Positions 8,201 to 16,836 of a DNA stretch of 50,488 bases are shown piece after piece. Source of the stretch: CAYONQ01 sp964405375 (lineage in GTDB: Bacteria > Planctomycetota > Phycisphaerae > Sedimentisphaerales > Anaerobacaceae); NCBI GenBank assembly GCA_964405375.1, contig CAYONQ010000009.1, forward strand, positions 1-50,488, read 5' to 3'. Numbering within the stretch: the first letter of the stretch is position 1; every line of letters begins with the position of its first letter. The notes under the pieces were generated by a model that searched no databases, was not told where the DNA came from, and saw nothing but the letters and a program-made list of their open reading frames with translations. Made by a program: the position numbers and the translations under genes.

Positions 8201-10453
8201 ATGAGATATAAGATGCGAGATGGAAGATATTTGGTTCGTTTAAGCTGGCTGATGGCAATTTTTCTGTCGGTCGGCAGTTTATTTGCGGTTCAGTCCGGCC
8301 ACGATTCGGCCGGTATTAAAGCTGCCGAATCCGTATCGGCGGGAACCCTTGTTGTTAAAGAGGCCTGTGAACTAATCTGCCAGGGCGAATTTGATGCCGC
8401 CGGTGAGTTGATAGAGCAGCTTGACCAGCAGGACAGCCATCCCCAGCTTAGTCAATTGGCGAGCGTTGTTGCCGAGTATAAGGCCATAAATCAGCAGCGG
8501 GAGAAATCTCGAGAGACGGCGTATGAAAAGCAGTTGGCTGAATTAGAGAAATTTCGGGTCGCTGCGGACGCCAATGACGCCAATGATGTGAACGATGTAA
8601 ATGACATTGCAGAGTCGCTTTTGGCTATCACCCAGGTGTGCGAATTTACAGACCAGGGACAAAAAAACGAGTTTCTATCGGATTCGTTCGTCAAGCAGAC
8701 TATTGCCAAAGCCATAGACAAAGCCGCTGAATTCGAGTCGGAAGGTAAATGGCTTGATGCATATATAATCTGTTACAGATGGCTGCAGGATATCGCCCCC
8801 GACAATGAGGTGTATTCGGACTACGCTGAGCAGCTTGTAGAGAAGGCCAATATCGTGGCATCTTTTCAGGACAGCCCCTGTGAGACCAGTAAAGAGCGTT
8901 TCCAGAACGTAAAGCAAAAGATGTTCACCCGGGCGATTGATGCCCTACAGTTTAATTACGTGGCGCCCCTCGATTATCGCCAGATGGCGGCCAAGGCCGT
9001 CAAACGCTGTGAATTGCTGGCAGAGGTAGCGAATTCGTCACCCATCGTGCGTGAGGCGCTGGGCAATACGCAAGGTGATACCTGTGGTGGTCCTATGGAC
9101 TCCTCGCGGAGAGCTGTGCGGAGCGAAAAGCTGGCTGCCTGGTCGGCAACTTTATCGGCGATTTTGGATGAAGTAAATCAGTCGTCCGAAGACTACAGCA
9201 GGGACAGGTTTATAGACATCTTTGAAAAGGTTCTGGCGATGAACGCAGCGACAGTACAGTTGCCCATTCCTGTATTGATTGCACAGTTTGCAGAAGCGGC
9301 ACTGGCATCACTTGATTCCTACACGGGTATGGTCTGGCCGCGGCAGGTTGAGGATTTTGAAAAGATGCATACCGGCGAGTTTACGGGCATCGGTATAGAG
9401 ATTTCAAAGGAAAAAGGGCTGCTGACGGTGGTAACCTTATTGCCTGATACGCCGGCATACAATTCCGGTCTTGATGCGGAAGATGTGATAGAGGTGGTGG
9501 ACGGGGTTCCGACGAAAGATATGACCCTTATGTGTGCGGTCAAAAACATTACCGGCCCTGCGGGCACAAAGGTTACATTGACGATAAGGCGAAGGGGCGA
9601 GGAGACCGGTCGTGATATTACCATAACCAGGGCCAAGATAACCGTTCCGACGATTCGCGGCTGGCAAAGGACGGAAAAAGGCAAATGGCTGTATATGATT
9701 GACCAGGCAGACAAAATCGGCTATGTTCGCATCATCAGTTTTTCCGAGAGAACCGCCGCGGATTTGGAAAAAGTATTGGATAAGCTTGAAGCAGAGGGAC
9801 TTACGGGACTTATCCTGGATTTGCGGTTCAATCCCGGCGGACTGCTTCCCAGTGCCGCTGACGTAGCGGACAAATTCGTCAAAGAAGGTTTAATAGTCAG
9901 CACACGTCCCAGGTTCGGGATATCGGCGAGTTATTTGTGGGCAGAGGAGAAAAACACCCATCCCAGGTATCCGCTCGTTATACTGATAAATCGCTTTTCC
10001 GCCAGCGCTTCAGAGATTGTGGCGGGGGCTTTGGCAGATAAAAAGCATAAACGGGCGATTCTGATTGGTGAAAGAACTCACGGCAAGGGCAGCGTGCAGG
10101 GGATAACACACTATCCCGGAGAAGGTGCACAACTGAAATATACGATGGCATACTATCACCTGCCCTCGGGCCAAAGGGTCGAAAGCAAGGAGGCGATGAA
10201 GAAATTGGGCAGAAAAGCGTGGGGCATCGGCCCGGATATTGAGGTCAAACTGAGGCGCGATGAGATTATTAAAATGGGCGATGTGCAGAGAGATAATTAT
10301 GTGCTTGTAAAGGCCACCCACGATAATAACATTGCGCCGCTAAAAAAACATACGGTCGAAGAGACCCTGTCGGCTGACCCTCAATTGGCAGTCGGCGTTT
10401 TGATTGTTAAGAGCAAACTAATTCAGGCAGAAGGCGGAAAAGGTGAAGGATAA
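8201..10453 (+). CDS. S41 family C-terminal processing protease with PDZ domain
   Basis: This is a periplasmic Ser/Lys-dyad protease of the CtpA/Prc (tail-specific protease) group. A signal segment (WLMAIFLSVGSLFAV) is followed by a helical, TPR-like region to about residue 380. A PDZ domain (about 385-475, GIGIEISKEKG ... DVIEVVDGVPT) comes next, then the S41 domain. The catalytic Ser602 lies in FSASASE and Lys629 in HGKGSVQ. Start choice is uncertain. ATG 8201 and ATG 8213 both lie in a GAGATATAAGATGCGAGATGG word of the dispersed purine-rich family. The in-frame double-hairpin element at 9090-9111 sits in the helical region before the PDZ domain. The substrate is unknown. It may be coupled to lysS, which overlaps its end. 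Confidence 0.88.
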   Translation: MRYKMRDGRYLVRLSWLMAIFLSVGSLFAVQSGHDSAGIKAAESVSAGTLVVKEACELICQGEFDAAGELIEQLDQQDSHPQLSQLASVVAEYKAINQQREKSRETAYEKQLAELEKFRVAADANDANDVNDVNDIAESLLAITQVCEFTDQGQKNEFLSDSFVKQTIAKAIDKAAEFESEGKWLDAYIICYRWLQDIAPDNEVYSDYAEQLVEKANIVASFQDSPCETSKERFQNVKQKMFTRAIDALQFNYVAPLDYRQMAAKAVKRCELLAEVANSSPIVREALGNTQGDTCGGPMDSSRRAVRSEKLAAWSATLSAILDEVNQSSEDYSRDRFIDIFEKVLAMNAATVQLPIPVLIAQFAEAALASLDSYTGMVWPRQVEDFEKMHTGEFTGIGIEISKEKGLLTVVTLLPDTPAYNSGLDAEDVIEVVDGVPTKDMTLMCAVKNITGPAGTKVTLTIRRRGEETGRDITITRAKITVPTIRGWQRTEKGKWLYMIDQADKIGYVRIISFSERTAADLEKVLDKLEAEGLTGLILDLRFNPGGLLPSAADVADKFVKEGLIVSTRPRFGISASYLWAEEKNTHPRYPLVILINRFSASASEIVAGALADKKHKRAILIGERTHGKGSVQGITHYPGEGAQLKYTMAYYHLPSGQRVESKEAMKKLGRKAWGIGPDIEVKLRRDEIIKMGDVQRDNYVLVKATHDNNIAPLKKHTVEETLSADPQLAVGVLIVKSKLIQAEGGKGEG
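9090..9111. repeat. in-frame double-hairpin element, copy 2
   Basis: GTCC-TAT-GGAC overlaps CTCC-TCGC-GGAG, and the sequence is translated as GPMDSSRRA. It has the same arm sequences, spacing and reading frame as the copy in the lptD-like gene at 6348-6372. Confidence 0.7.
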
Positions 10454-11924
10454 AACGGGACACGATAAATTTGAGCAGCAGAGGCGGCAGAAGCTCTCGG
10501 CTATCAGGGAATTGGGTGTTGACCCTTACGGGGGCAAATACGACGGCGCCGAATGCACCGATGACATCAGGCGCAGGTTCAAGGACGGCGATGAAACCCA
10601 GCAGGCCGGATGTGCCGGCAGGATTGTGCTGCTGAGGAATATCGGCAAGCTGATTTTTATGACTATCCGTGACTGGAGCGGGACCATCCAGGTGGGCCTG
10701 AGCAAAAAACTGCTGGGTGAGCAGTGGGCCCTTGCGGAGCTGCTTGAGCTTGGCGATATAATAGGCGCCGCAGGCCAGCTTGGTAGTACCAAAACCGGCG
10801 AAATCACTATATGGGCCGACAGCGTCACGGTATTGAGCAAGTGCCTGTGCCAGCCGCCGGAGAAATTTCACGGGCTAAGTGACATTGACCTGCGCTACCG
10901 GCAGCGGTACGTGGATTTGTGGGCCAATCCCGAGGTGATGGAACTGTTCAAGAAGCGCAGCGCTATTATCTCGACGATTCGGGAATTTCTCAAAGAGCGC
11001 GGTTTTTTGGAGGTCGAGACGCCGATGATGCAGCAGATAGCCGGCGGGGCCGCGGCAAAGCCGTTCACAACGCATCATAACAGCTTAGATATGGACCTTT
11101 TTCTGCGGATTGCACCGGAGCTGTTCCTTAAAAAACTTCTGGTCGGCGGAATGGAAAAGGTCTTCGAGATAAACCGAAACTTCCGCAACGAGGGCTTAAG
11201 CAGATGGCACAACCCGGAATTCACGATGCTGGAATTGTATCAGGCCTACGCCGATTACAATGTGATGATGGATTTGACCGAGGAGATTATCTTTGTGCTG
11301 GTGGAGAAATACTGCACCGGCAGACAGGTTCGGTTCGGTGATATGACGGTTGACTATACCAGACCGTGGCGGCGGGCCGAATACGCCGAGCTGCTGAAAG
11401 AGCACGCCGGCTGTGATATTGGTGACGTCAAGTGTATCAGGACAAAGGCAAGGGAACTCGGGTTAGATGAAGCAACTATGGACGATGTGGTAGTTATCAA
11501 TGAAGTCTTCGAGCATGCTGTTGAGAGTAATCTCGTCAAGCCGACGTTTGTGATTGACTACCCGGCGGCGCTGTGTCCGCTAACAAAGCGCAAGCCTGTC
11601 CCCGACTCCGAGCGGGGAAAAGACGCTCTCCAGTTTGCCGAGCGGTTTGAGCTTTACATAGCCGGCGTAGAGCTGGCCAATGCCTACACGGAGTTGAATG
11701 ACCCTGCTGTTCAGGAGGAGAATTTTAGAATCCAGCTTCGCGGCCAGGAAGAGTCGATGGCGAAGATGGATGCCGATTTTATAACAGCACTAAAATACGG
11801 TATGCCGCCGGCAGGGGGGCTGGGTATCGGAATCGACAGATTGATAATGGTCTTGACCGGCGCCGTGAGCATTCGTGACGTTGTGCTGTTTCCGCTTTTG
11901 AGAAACGTCAATCGTGATTCGTGA
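10443..11924 (+). CDS. lysS: class II lysyl-tRNA synthetase
   Basis: The enzyme charges tRNA-Lys in the cytoplasm. An N-terminal OB-fold anticodon-binding domain (about residues 40-145) is followed by the class II catalytic core. Motif 1 is FLEVETPMM. Motif 2 is RNEGLSRWHNPEFTMLE (about 242-258). Motif 3 is GGLGIGIDRL near the C-terminus. The 493-residue length is typical. The GTG start lies inside the end of the protease gene, overlapping by 11 bp, with a purine-rich AGGCGG upstream. This suggests translational coupling. Confidence 0.96.
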   Translation: MKDKTGHDKFEQQRRQKLSAIRELGVDPYGGKYDGAECTDDIRRRFKDGDETQQAGCAGRIVLLRNIGKLIFMTIRDWSGTIQVGLSKKLLGEQWALAELLELGDIIGAAGQLGSTKTGEITIWADSVTVLSKCLCQPPEKFHGLSDIDLRYRQRYVDLWANPEVMELFKKRSAIISTIREFLKERGFLEVETPMMQQIAGGAAAKPFTTHHNSLDMDLFLRIAPELFLKKLLVGGMEKVFEINRNFRNEGLSRWHNPEFTMLELYQAYADYNVMMDLTEEIIFVLVEKYCTGRQVRFGDMTVDYTRPWRRAEYAELLKEHAGCDIGDVKCIRTKARELGLDEATMDDVVVINEVFEHAVESNLVKPTFVIDYPAALCPLTKRKPVPDSERGKDALQFAERFELYIAGVELANAYTELNDPAVQEENFRIQLRGQEESMAKMDADFITALKYGMPPAGGLGIGIDRLIMVLTGAVSIRDVVLFPLLRNVNRDS

Positions 11925-11974
11925 ATAGTGGATTGAACCACCGGTCACGAACCGCGAGACGCGAGACAGGCATT

Positions 11975-13321
11975 ATGCTGAAACTATTCTTGTGGCTGCG
12001 ATACCTGCGTAAGAAAAAGATAGTATTGCTGAGTATTGCCGCGGTTGGGCTGTCTGTTGGGCTGTTGATAGTTGTTGCCAGCCTGTTCAGCGGTTTTATT
12101 AAGGCGGTTGAGAAAACCGGCGAGGAGGTCTTTGGCGACATATATCTTAATCCCTGGGTGCGAATTGGCGAATACGGTCGGCTTCTCGAACGGCTGGAAT
12201 CGCTGCAGGAGGTAGAGGCCGCGACGGCCGTGCTTAATAGTTATGGTCTGCTGCATCTGGGCAGGGGGGATGTTAAGGGTGTTAGTGTTTTGGGGATTGA
12301 GCCGGTAAGTTACTCGAAAGTTACCGGCCTGAAGGACAATCTTCTCAATCATAAAAGCAAGCAGGGCGAGGTGGGTTTCGACGCTCAGCCCGGTGAGGTG
12401 GAGGGATTCGTGGGTATCGGTGTATTGATGATGCCCGATGTTGAAACCGATGAATACGACTTCGAAGAGGCGCTTAAATGGATAGGCAGAGAGGTTGTTC
12501 TCACTACCGGCGCGGTTGTTGAGAAGGACGCGGGAGGTGGCAGGACAGAACCAAGCTTCAAACGCAGGACATTGAAATTTAGAATTGCCGATATTGTTTT
12601 TACCGGTATGTACCTTCGGGACAGCAAGGATGTTTACCTGCCTATCGAGCAGACCCAGCAGCTTACAGAGCCGGACAGCCCGTTATGGATGGGCCCGCAT
12701 GAAGCAATTCAGATAAAGTTGGCCGAAGGTATCGAGCCGGTGGGGATGTTAGAGCCGGTGCGGGAGCTGTGGGAAGGATTCGCCCGCGAGCAGGGCCTGC
12801 CGGAGTATTCTATATCAAAGCCGATTTTAGATACCTCAAAAGGGATGCAGGTTCGCTTTATTGCCGAGCTGAAGAAGCAGATGGCGGTTTTGATATTGAT
12901 ATTCGGAACCGTCTGCTCGGCGGCGGTGGTATTAATCTTCTGTATTTTTTATATGCTCGTGATGACGAAGCAAAAGGACGTAGCGATAATCAAAAGCTGC
13001 GGTGCTGCGAGCGGGACGGTGGCGTGGATTTTTGCCGGTTTTGGGGCATGTGTCGGAATAGTCGGCTCGGCGGTCGGCACAGTCCTCGGATATATTGTAA
13101 TAAAGAACATAAACACTATTGAACAATGGATAAGAATAATCTTCGGGCTGAAACTGTGGAAAAGCAGCGTTTACGTCTTTGAAAAGATTCCCAATCAGCT
13201 AAATTTAAGCGCTTCCGGCTGGATTATTCTTTTTGCCATCCTTGCTGCGACTATCGGTGCCTTTATACCGGCGATTGTCGCAGCTAAAACACAGCCGGTC
13301 CAAATTCTTCGGTATGAATAG
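11975..13321 (+). CDS. FtsX-like permease, LolC/E type (first of two)
   Basis: This is an inner-membrane subunit of a lipoprotein-releasing or MacB-like ABC exporter. One N-terminal helix (IVLLSIAAVGLSVGLLIVVASLF) is followed by a large periplasmic domain. Three C-terminal helices form the FtsX domain, with TKQKDVAIIKSCGA, a coupling-helix sequence typical of LolC/E. ATG 11975 is preferred. The longer frame starting at 11921 adds about 18 residues encoded by a CGAGACGCGAGAC word. It overlaps the lysS end only in the longer form. It originally stood 2 bp before the next permease gene; a MITE-like element now separates them. Confidence 0.87.
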   Translation: MLKLFLWLRYLRKKKIVLLSIAAVGLSVGLLIVVASLFSGFIKAVEKTGEEVFGDIYLNPWVRIGEYGRLLERLESLQEVEAATAVLNSYGLLHLGRGDVKGVSVLGIEPVSYSKVTGLKDNLLNHKSKQGEVGFDAQPGEVEGFVGIGVLMMPDVETDEYDFEEALKWIGREVVLTTGAVVEKDAGGGRTEPSFKRRTLKFRIADIVFTGMYLRDSKDVYLPIEQTQQLTEPDSPLWMGPHEAIQIKLAEGIEPVGMLEPVRELWEGFAREQGLPEYSISKPILDTSKGMQVRFIAELKKQMAVLILIFGTVCSAAVVLIFCIFYMLVMTKQKDVAIIKSCGAASGTVAWIFAGFGACVGIVGSAVGTVLGYIVIKNINTIEQWIRIIFGLKLWKSSVYVFEKIPNQLNLSASGWIILFAILAATIGAFIPAIVAAKTQPVQILRYE

Positions 13322-13328
13322 TTATGTA

Positions 13329-13513
13329 CTCAAACTGACCGATGGCCAGTTTGAAAATGCAAAAATCAAAGTGCAAAATGCAAAATTGCGGAATCCGCCT
13401 GCCGGCGGATGGCTGTTTTATGATATTTTATGAGAAACATAACATATTGTCAGAAATCGACTTACATTTAACATTTGCTACCTGTGGCAGAGCTACAAAT
13501 CGGTCAGTTTGAG
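13329..13513. mobile_element. MITE-like element, type B, splitting the permease pair
   Basis: This 185-bp element has perfect 12-bp inverted ends (13329-13340, 13502-13513). A perfect 7-bp duplication TTATGTA lies at 13322-13328 and 13514-13520. The left duplication begins right after the TAG of the first permease gene (13319-13321). The right duplication contains the ATG of the second (13516-13518). A nested palindrome, ATCCGCC-TGCC-GGCGGAT, lies near 13390-13411 and is absent from the copies at 8.1 and 17.8 kb. Confidence 0.9.
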
Positions 13514-13515
13514 TT

Positions 13516-14862
13516 ATGTACAAGATTATTCTCGCAATCAGGTATCTGATAAGACGCCGCATAACGTATCTTGCGGTGTTAGCGGTGGCACTTTGTGTCT
13601 TTATTGTCGTTGTGGTAATGACCGTGATGACAGGGCTGGTGCGAGACTTCAAGATAAAGAACCACAACTGGGTCGGTGACTGTGCTGTCAGCAGCGATTC
13701 ATTAGTGGGCTTTCCCCGGTATGAAGGATTCATAAAGGTTCTGGAAGAAGACACTGCCGTTGAGGCCGTTTCGCCGGTGGTAAAAAGTTATGCCCTTTTG
13801 ACACATCAATCCGGCTTCAGCGACAGCGTTGAGATTATGGGTTTAAAGCCGGTGAGGCATTGCAGGGTTACGAATTTCGGCGGCACCGTTTATTATCATA
13901 AAGACGATTGTCTCAATGTATTTAAGCCGGGCTATGATGCGAATCTTCCCGGCTGTGTTGTCGGGATAGACAAGGTGGTGGTGCGGGAAGAGCGTGGGCA
14001 ATATAGACAGGAGCCGGAGTTGCCGCAGCGTTCTTATGCGGTGAGCTGTTTTCCTTTGACGGCCAGAGGCGGATTGGCCAGGGCGGGTCTTGACCTGGTC
14101 AATACAAAGACCTTTTATTACAGTGACAATTCCCACAGTGGCCTGGCAAGGGTGGACGGCAGTTTTGTGTATTTAGCATTTGAGGATGCACAGACACTTT
14201 GCGGGATGGATGGCGAGGAGAAAAGAACCAGTGCCATCTATATAAAATTCAAACCCGACGTTAAGTTGGAAGCGGGCTGTGAAAAAGTCAATGTCTTGTG
14301 GCAGAAGTTCGTAGCGGAGAACAAGAACGACAAAAATGCGGATTTGCTGAGCAAAGTTACCGTTCAAAGCTGGAAAGATTACAGGCGTGATACGATTGCA
14401 CCGATGGAAAAAGAGCAGGTGATGATGATGGCGGGATTTGCGATGATTGGGATTATAACGCCTTTTATTGTCCTTGTTGTTTTTTATATGATTATCAGCC
14501 ACAAGAGCAGGGACATAGGTATCCTGAAGAGCATAGGCGTTTCGCGGACAAACCTAATCCGGTTATTTTTGGGTTTTGCTTTTTTAGTGGGCGTTTTGGG
14601 TTCTGCAGCCGGGGCGTTTGCCGGCTGGCTGTTTTTGCTTAAGATAAACGAAATAGAAAATTGGCTTTTTGAGCATTTCAGGTTTCAACTGTGGGACAGG
14701 GCAATTTATGCTATAGGCGACATTCCAAATCAGGTAGAATTTAAGGTTCTGGCGGTAATTGTTACTTCGGCGATTGCGACCTGTCTGGTCGGTGCGCTTA
14801 TCCCGAGCTGGCAGGCGGCAAGGTTAAAACCGGTGGATACTTTACAGGTAAGCCAGCTATGA
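13516..14862 (+). CDS. FtsX-like permease, LolC/E type (second of two)
   Basis: The topology is the same as in the preceding gene. The N-terminal helix is YLAVLAVALCVFIVVVVMTVMTG. A periplasmic domain comes next, followed by three C-terminal helices with SHKSRDIGILKSIGVS. The two permeases plus the ATPase match a LolCDE set with separate C- and E-like subunits. The natural function would be release of lipoproteins from the inner membrane. No Shine-Dalgarno site is visible upstream because the adjacent 185 bp is inserted repeat. The original ribosome site would have been inside the end of the upstream gene. The end overlaps the ATPase gene by 4 bp (ATGA). Confidence 0.87.
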   Translation: MYKIILAIRYLIRRRITYLAVLAVALCVFIVVVVMTVMTGLVRDFKIKNHNWVGDCAVSSDSLVGFPRYEGFIKVLEEDTAVEAVSPVVKSYALLTHQSGFSDSVEIMGLKPVRHCRVTNFGGTVYYHKDDCLNVFKPGYDANLPGCVVGIDKVVVREERGQYRQEPELPQRSYAVSCFPLTARGGLARAGLDLVNTKTFYYSDNSHSGLARVDGSFVYLAFEDAQTLCGMDGEEKRTSAIYIKFKPDVKLEAGCEKVNVLWQKFVAENKNDKNADLLSKVTVQSWKDYRRDTIAPMEKEQVMMMAGFAMIGIITPFIVLVVFYMIISHKSRDIGILKSIGVSRTNLIRLFLGFAFLVGVLGSAAGAFAGWLFLLKINEIENWLFEHFRFQLWDRAIYAIGDIPNQVEFKVLAVIVTSAIATCLVGALIPSWQAARLKPVDTLQVSQL

Positions 14863-15563
14863 GCAAGGACGAGTTTATATTGAAAACCGAGGGGATTTAT
14901 AAATCTTACCGGCTGGGCGCAGCAGAGGTCAGCGTGCTTAAAGGCGTGGATTTGGCCGTCAGAAAGGGTGAATTTGTAGCAATAGTCGGGGCCTCAGGCA
15001 GCGGCAAAAGCACACTATTGCATATATTAGGTGCGCTGGACAGGCCGGACAAGGGCGTTGTGAGGTTTGACGGGCGGGATTTAAATCGGCTGGGTCCAGG
15101 CGAATTGAACAGATTTCGCAATAAAATGGTGGGATTTGTCTTTCAGTTTTACCATTTATTGGACGAATTAAACGTATTGGAAAACGTTTTTCTGCCGACG
15201 ATGGCGGGTACCAGTATAGTCGGCTGGCTTGCGTGCCGAAGACGGGCGAAGAGGCGGGCCGGAGAGCTGCTCGGTGAGCTCGGTCTGGGTGAAAGGGCCG
15301 GCCATAAGCCGTTTCAGCTGTCCGGCGGAGAGAGACAAAGGGTCGCTATCGGCAGGGCGTTGATGAATGAGCCAAAGCTGCTTCTGGTGGATGAGCCGAC
15401 AGGAAATCTTGACTCCGCCACAGGAAACAGTATTTTAGAGGTCTTTGAGAGATTGCACAGTGCCGGCCAGACGATTGTGATGGTAACACATGACGAAGCA
15501 GTTGCACAAAGAGCAGGGCGAATAGTAACGTTGGCCGACGGCAAAATAGAGCATAAGGGCTGA
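14859..15563 (+). CDS. lolD: ABC transporter ATPase, LolD/MacB type
   Basis: This is the cytoplasmic ATPase that drives the two permeases upstream. Walker A is GASGSGKST (residues 44-52). The Q-loop is FVFQFYHLL. The signature is LSGGERQRVAIGRAL and Walker B is LLLVDEPTGNLD. The H-loop is VMVTHDE. At 234 residues it has the usual LolD size. The ATG overlaps the permease stop (ATGA), so it is translationally coupled. The LolD name is the best fit given the paired LolC/E-like permeases; a MacB-like drug or peptide exporter is less likely without a membrane-fusion protein. Confidence 0.9.
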   Translation: MSKDEFILKTEGIYKSYRLGAAEVSVLKGVDLAVRKGEFVAIVGASGSGKSTLLHILGALDRPDKGVVRFDGRDLNRLGPGELNRFRNKMVGFVFQFYHLLDELNVLENVFLPTMAGTSIVGWLACRRRAKRRAGELLGELGLGERAGHKPFQLSGGERQRVAIGRALMNEPKLLLVDEPTGNLDSATGNSILEVFERLHSAGQTIVMVTHDEAVAQRAGRIVTLADGKIEHKG

Positions 15564-15600
15564 TATATGCGTGTCTTGTCCATTTATTAAGGGAGACGTT

Positions 15601-16461
15601 ATGGCACTTAAAATCTGGCTTGATGGCAAACTTGTTGACGAAGCAGACGCTAAAATAACCGTTTTCGACCATGGCCTGCTTTACGGCGACGGGGTCTTTG
15701 AGGGTATTCGAGTTTACGACGGCAGGATATTTGAGCTGGATGTCCATATCAAACGGCTGTATGAATCGGCCAAGGTGATTCGTCTCGATGTCCCGATGAG
15801 CCGAAGCAAGCTTATCAGCGCCGTTGAGAAAACCGTCGAGGCCAATGGCGTTATTGACGGATATGTCCGATTGGTGGTTACCCGAGGAGTGGGAACGCTG
15901 GGGCTGAATCCGTTTATCTGTGAGGACGGCAAATTATTTATCATAGCAGATAACGTTCAGCTTTATCCGGAAGAGCTTTACGAGAAGGGGATGAAGGTAA
16001 TCAGTGCAACCACGGTTCGCAATCACCCCCTGGCAATTCCGCCGCAGATTAAGAGTTTGAATTATCTCAATAACATCATGGCCAAGATTGAAGCTCTGGA
16101 CAGCAACGTGCCCGAGGCGGTTATGTACAATCACGAGGGGTATGTCGCAGAGGCGACAGGCGACAATGTTTTTATTGTGAAAGACGGCGTGATTTATACT
16201 CCACCTGTCGAGGCCGGTGCCCTGGAAGGAATAACACGAGGTGTCGTTATCAAACTGGCTAAAAAAGAAAAACTACAGGTAATTGAAAAAAATCTGACGA
16301 GATTTGATTTGTATATCTGCGATGAATTTTTCCTTACCGGCACCGCTGCCGAGGTCATTGGTATTGTCGAGATTGACGGCAGGATTGTCGGGGATGGCAG
16401 GCCCGGGCCTGTTACGGAGCTGCTGAGAAAAAAATTCTTCAAATACGCCCGCGAAAGATAG
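15601..16461 (+). CDS. ilvE: class IV aminotransferase, branched-chain amino acid type
   Basis: This PLP enzyme probably transaminates Leu, Ile and Val with 2-oxoglutarate. The opening LWDGK-like strand (KIWLDGKLV) and FDHGLLYGDGVFEGIRVY are family hallmarks. The Schiff-base lysine lies in PPQIKSLNYLNNIMAK. GEATGDNVF-type sequence (AEATGDNVFIV) and the late EFFLTGTAAEV follow. ATG 15601 has a GGGAG site 6 bp upstream. The frame is open to 15571, but that extension carries no family sequence. D-amino-acid aminotransferase is the alternative in this fold; the NYLNN motif favours the IlvE group. The stop codon TAG is part of the 7-bp duplication made by the element at 16466. Confidence 0.88.
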   Translation: MALKIWLDGKLVDEADAKITVFDHGLLYGDGVFEGIRVYDGRIFELDVHIKRLYESAKVIRLDVPMSRSKLISAVEKTVEANGVIDGYVRLVVTRGVGTLGLNPFICEDGKLFIIADNVQLYPEELYEKGMKVISATTVRNHPLAIPPQIKSLNYLNNIMAKIEALDSNVPEAVMYNHEGYVAEATGDNVFIVKDGVIYTPPVEAGALEGITRGVVIKLAKKEKLQVIEKNLTRFDLYICDEFFLTGTAAEVIGIVEIDGRIVGDGRPGPVTELLRKKFFKYARER

Positions 16462-16465
16462 CTTA

Positions 16466-16624
16466 TTCAAACTGACCGTCCCTCAGGGACGGGTCAGTTT
16501 GAGCGTCGTTCGTCGCTCGTGTTTCGTATCTCGTGTGTTGAAGCCGACTACGTCGGCAACTATTTTAACTTTTCATATGATAAGCAATTAAACAAATTTT
16601 ATATATTAAATCAGTCAGCTTGAG
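16466..16624. mobile_element. MITE-like element, type A, copy 2
   Basis: This 159-bp element has ends TTCAAACTGACC and AGTCAGCTTGAG. It is flanked by the perfect 7-bp duplication TAGCTTA (16459-16465, 16625-16631). It matches the copy at 3558-3715 closely, including the left hairpin around a GTCCCTCAGGGAC core and the internal GCCGAC/GTCGGC palindrome. The duplicated target includes the stop codon of the aminotransferase gene. Confidence 0.9.
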
Positions 16625-16721
16625 TAGCTTAAGTGTTGGGTTTTTAGTGCTCAGCAACGGCTAAACACTGAGGATTTAAAATTAGTTTTCACTATATATT
16701 ATGCAGACGCCAACACATACC

Positions 16722-16734
16722 GTCCCTGACAGGA
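16722..16734. repeat. 13-bp palindromic insertion at the polyprenyl synthase 5' end
   Basis: The sequence is GTCCCTGACAGGA. It resembles the GTCCCTGAGGGAC core of the type A elements. Removing exactly these 13 bases joins ATG 16701 in frame to the conserved N-terminal helix of the downstream gene. Confidence 0.5.
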
Positions 16735-16836
16735 TGGAAAACCGCTTTCAAGCTCATCCGAGACGAGTTAGACCAGGTAAAGCAGCTAATCAGCAAGCAG
16801 CTGACCGGCTGTCCCGACAAAATCGGGATTACCCGA

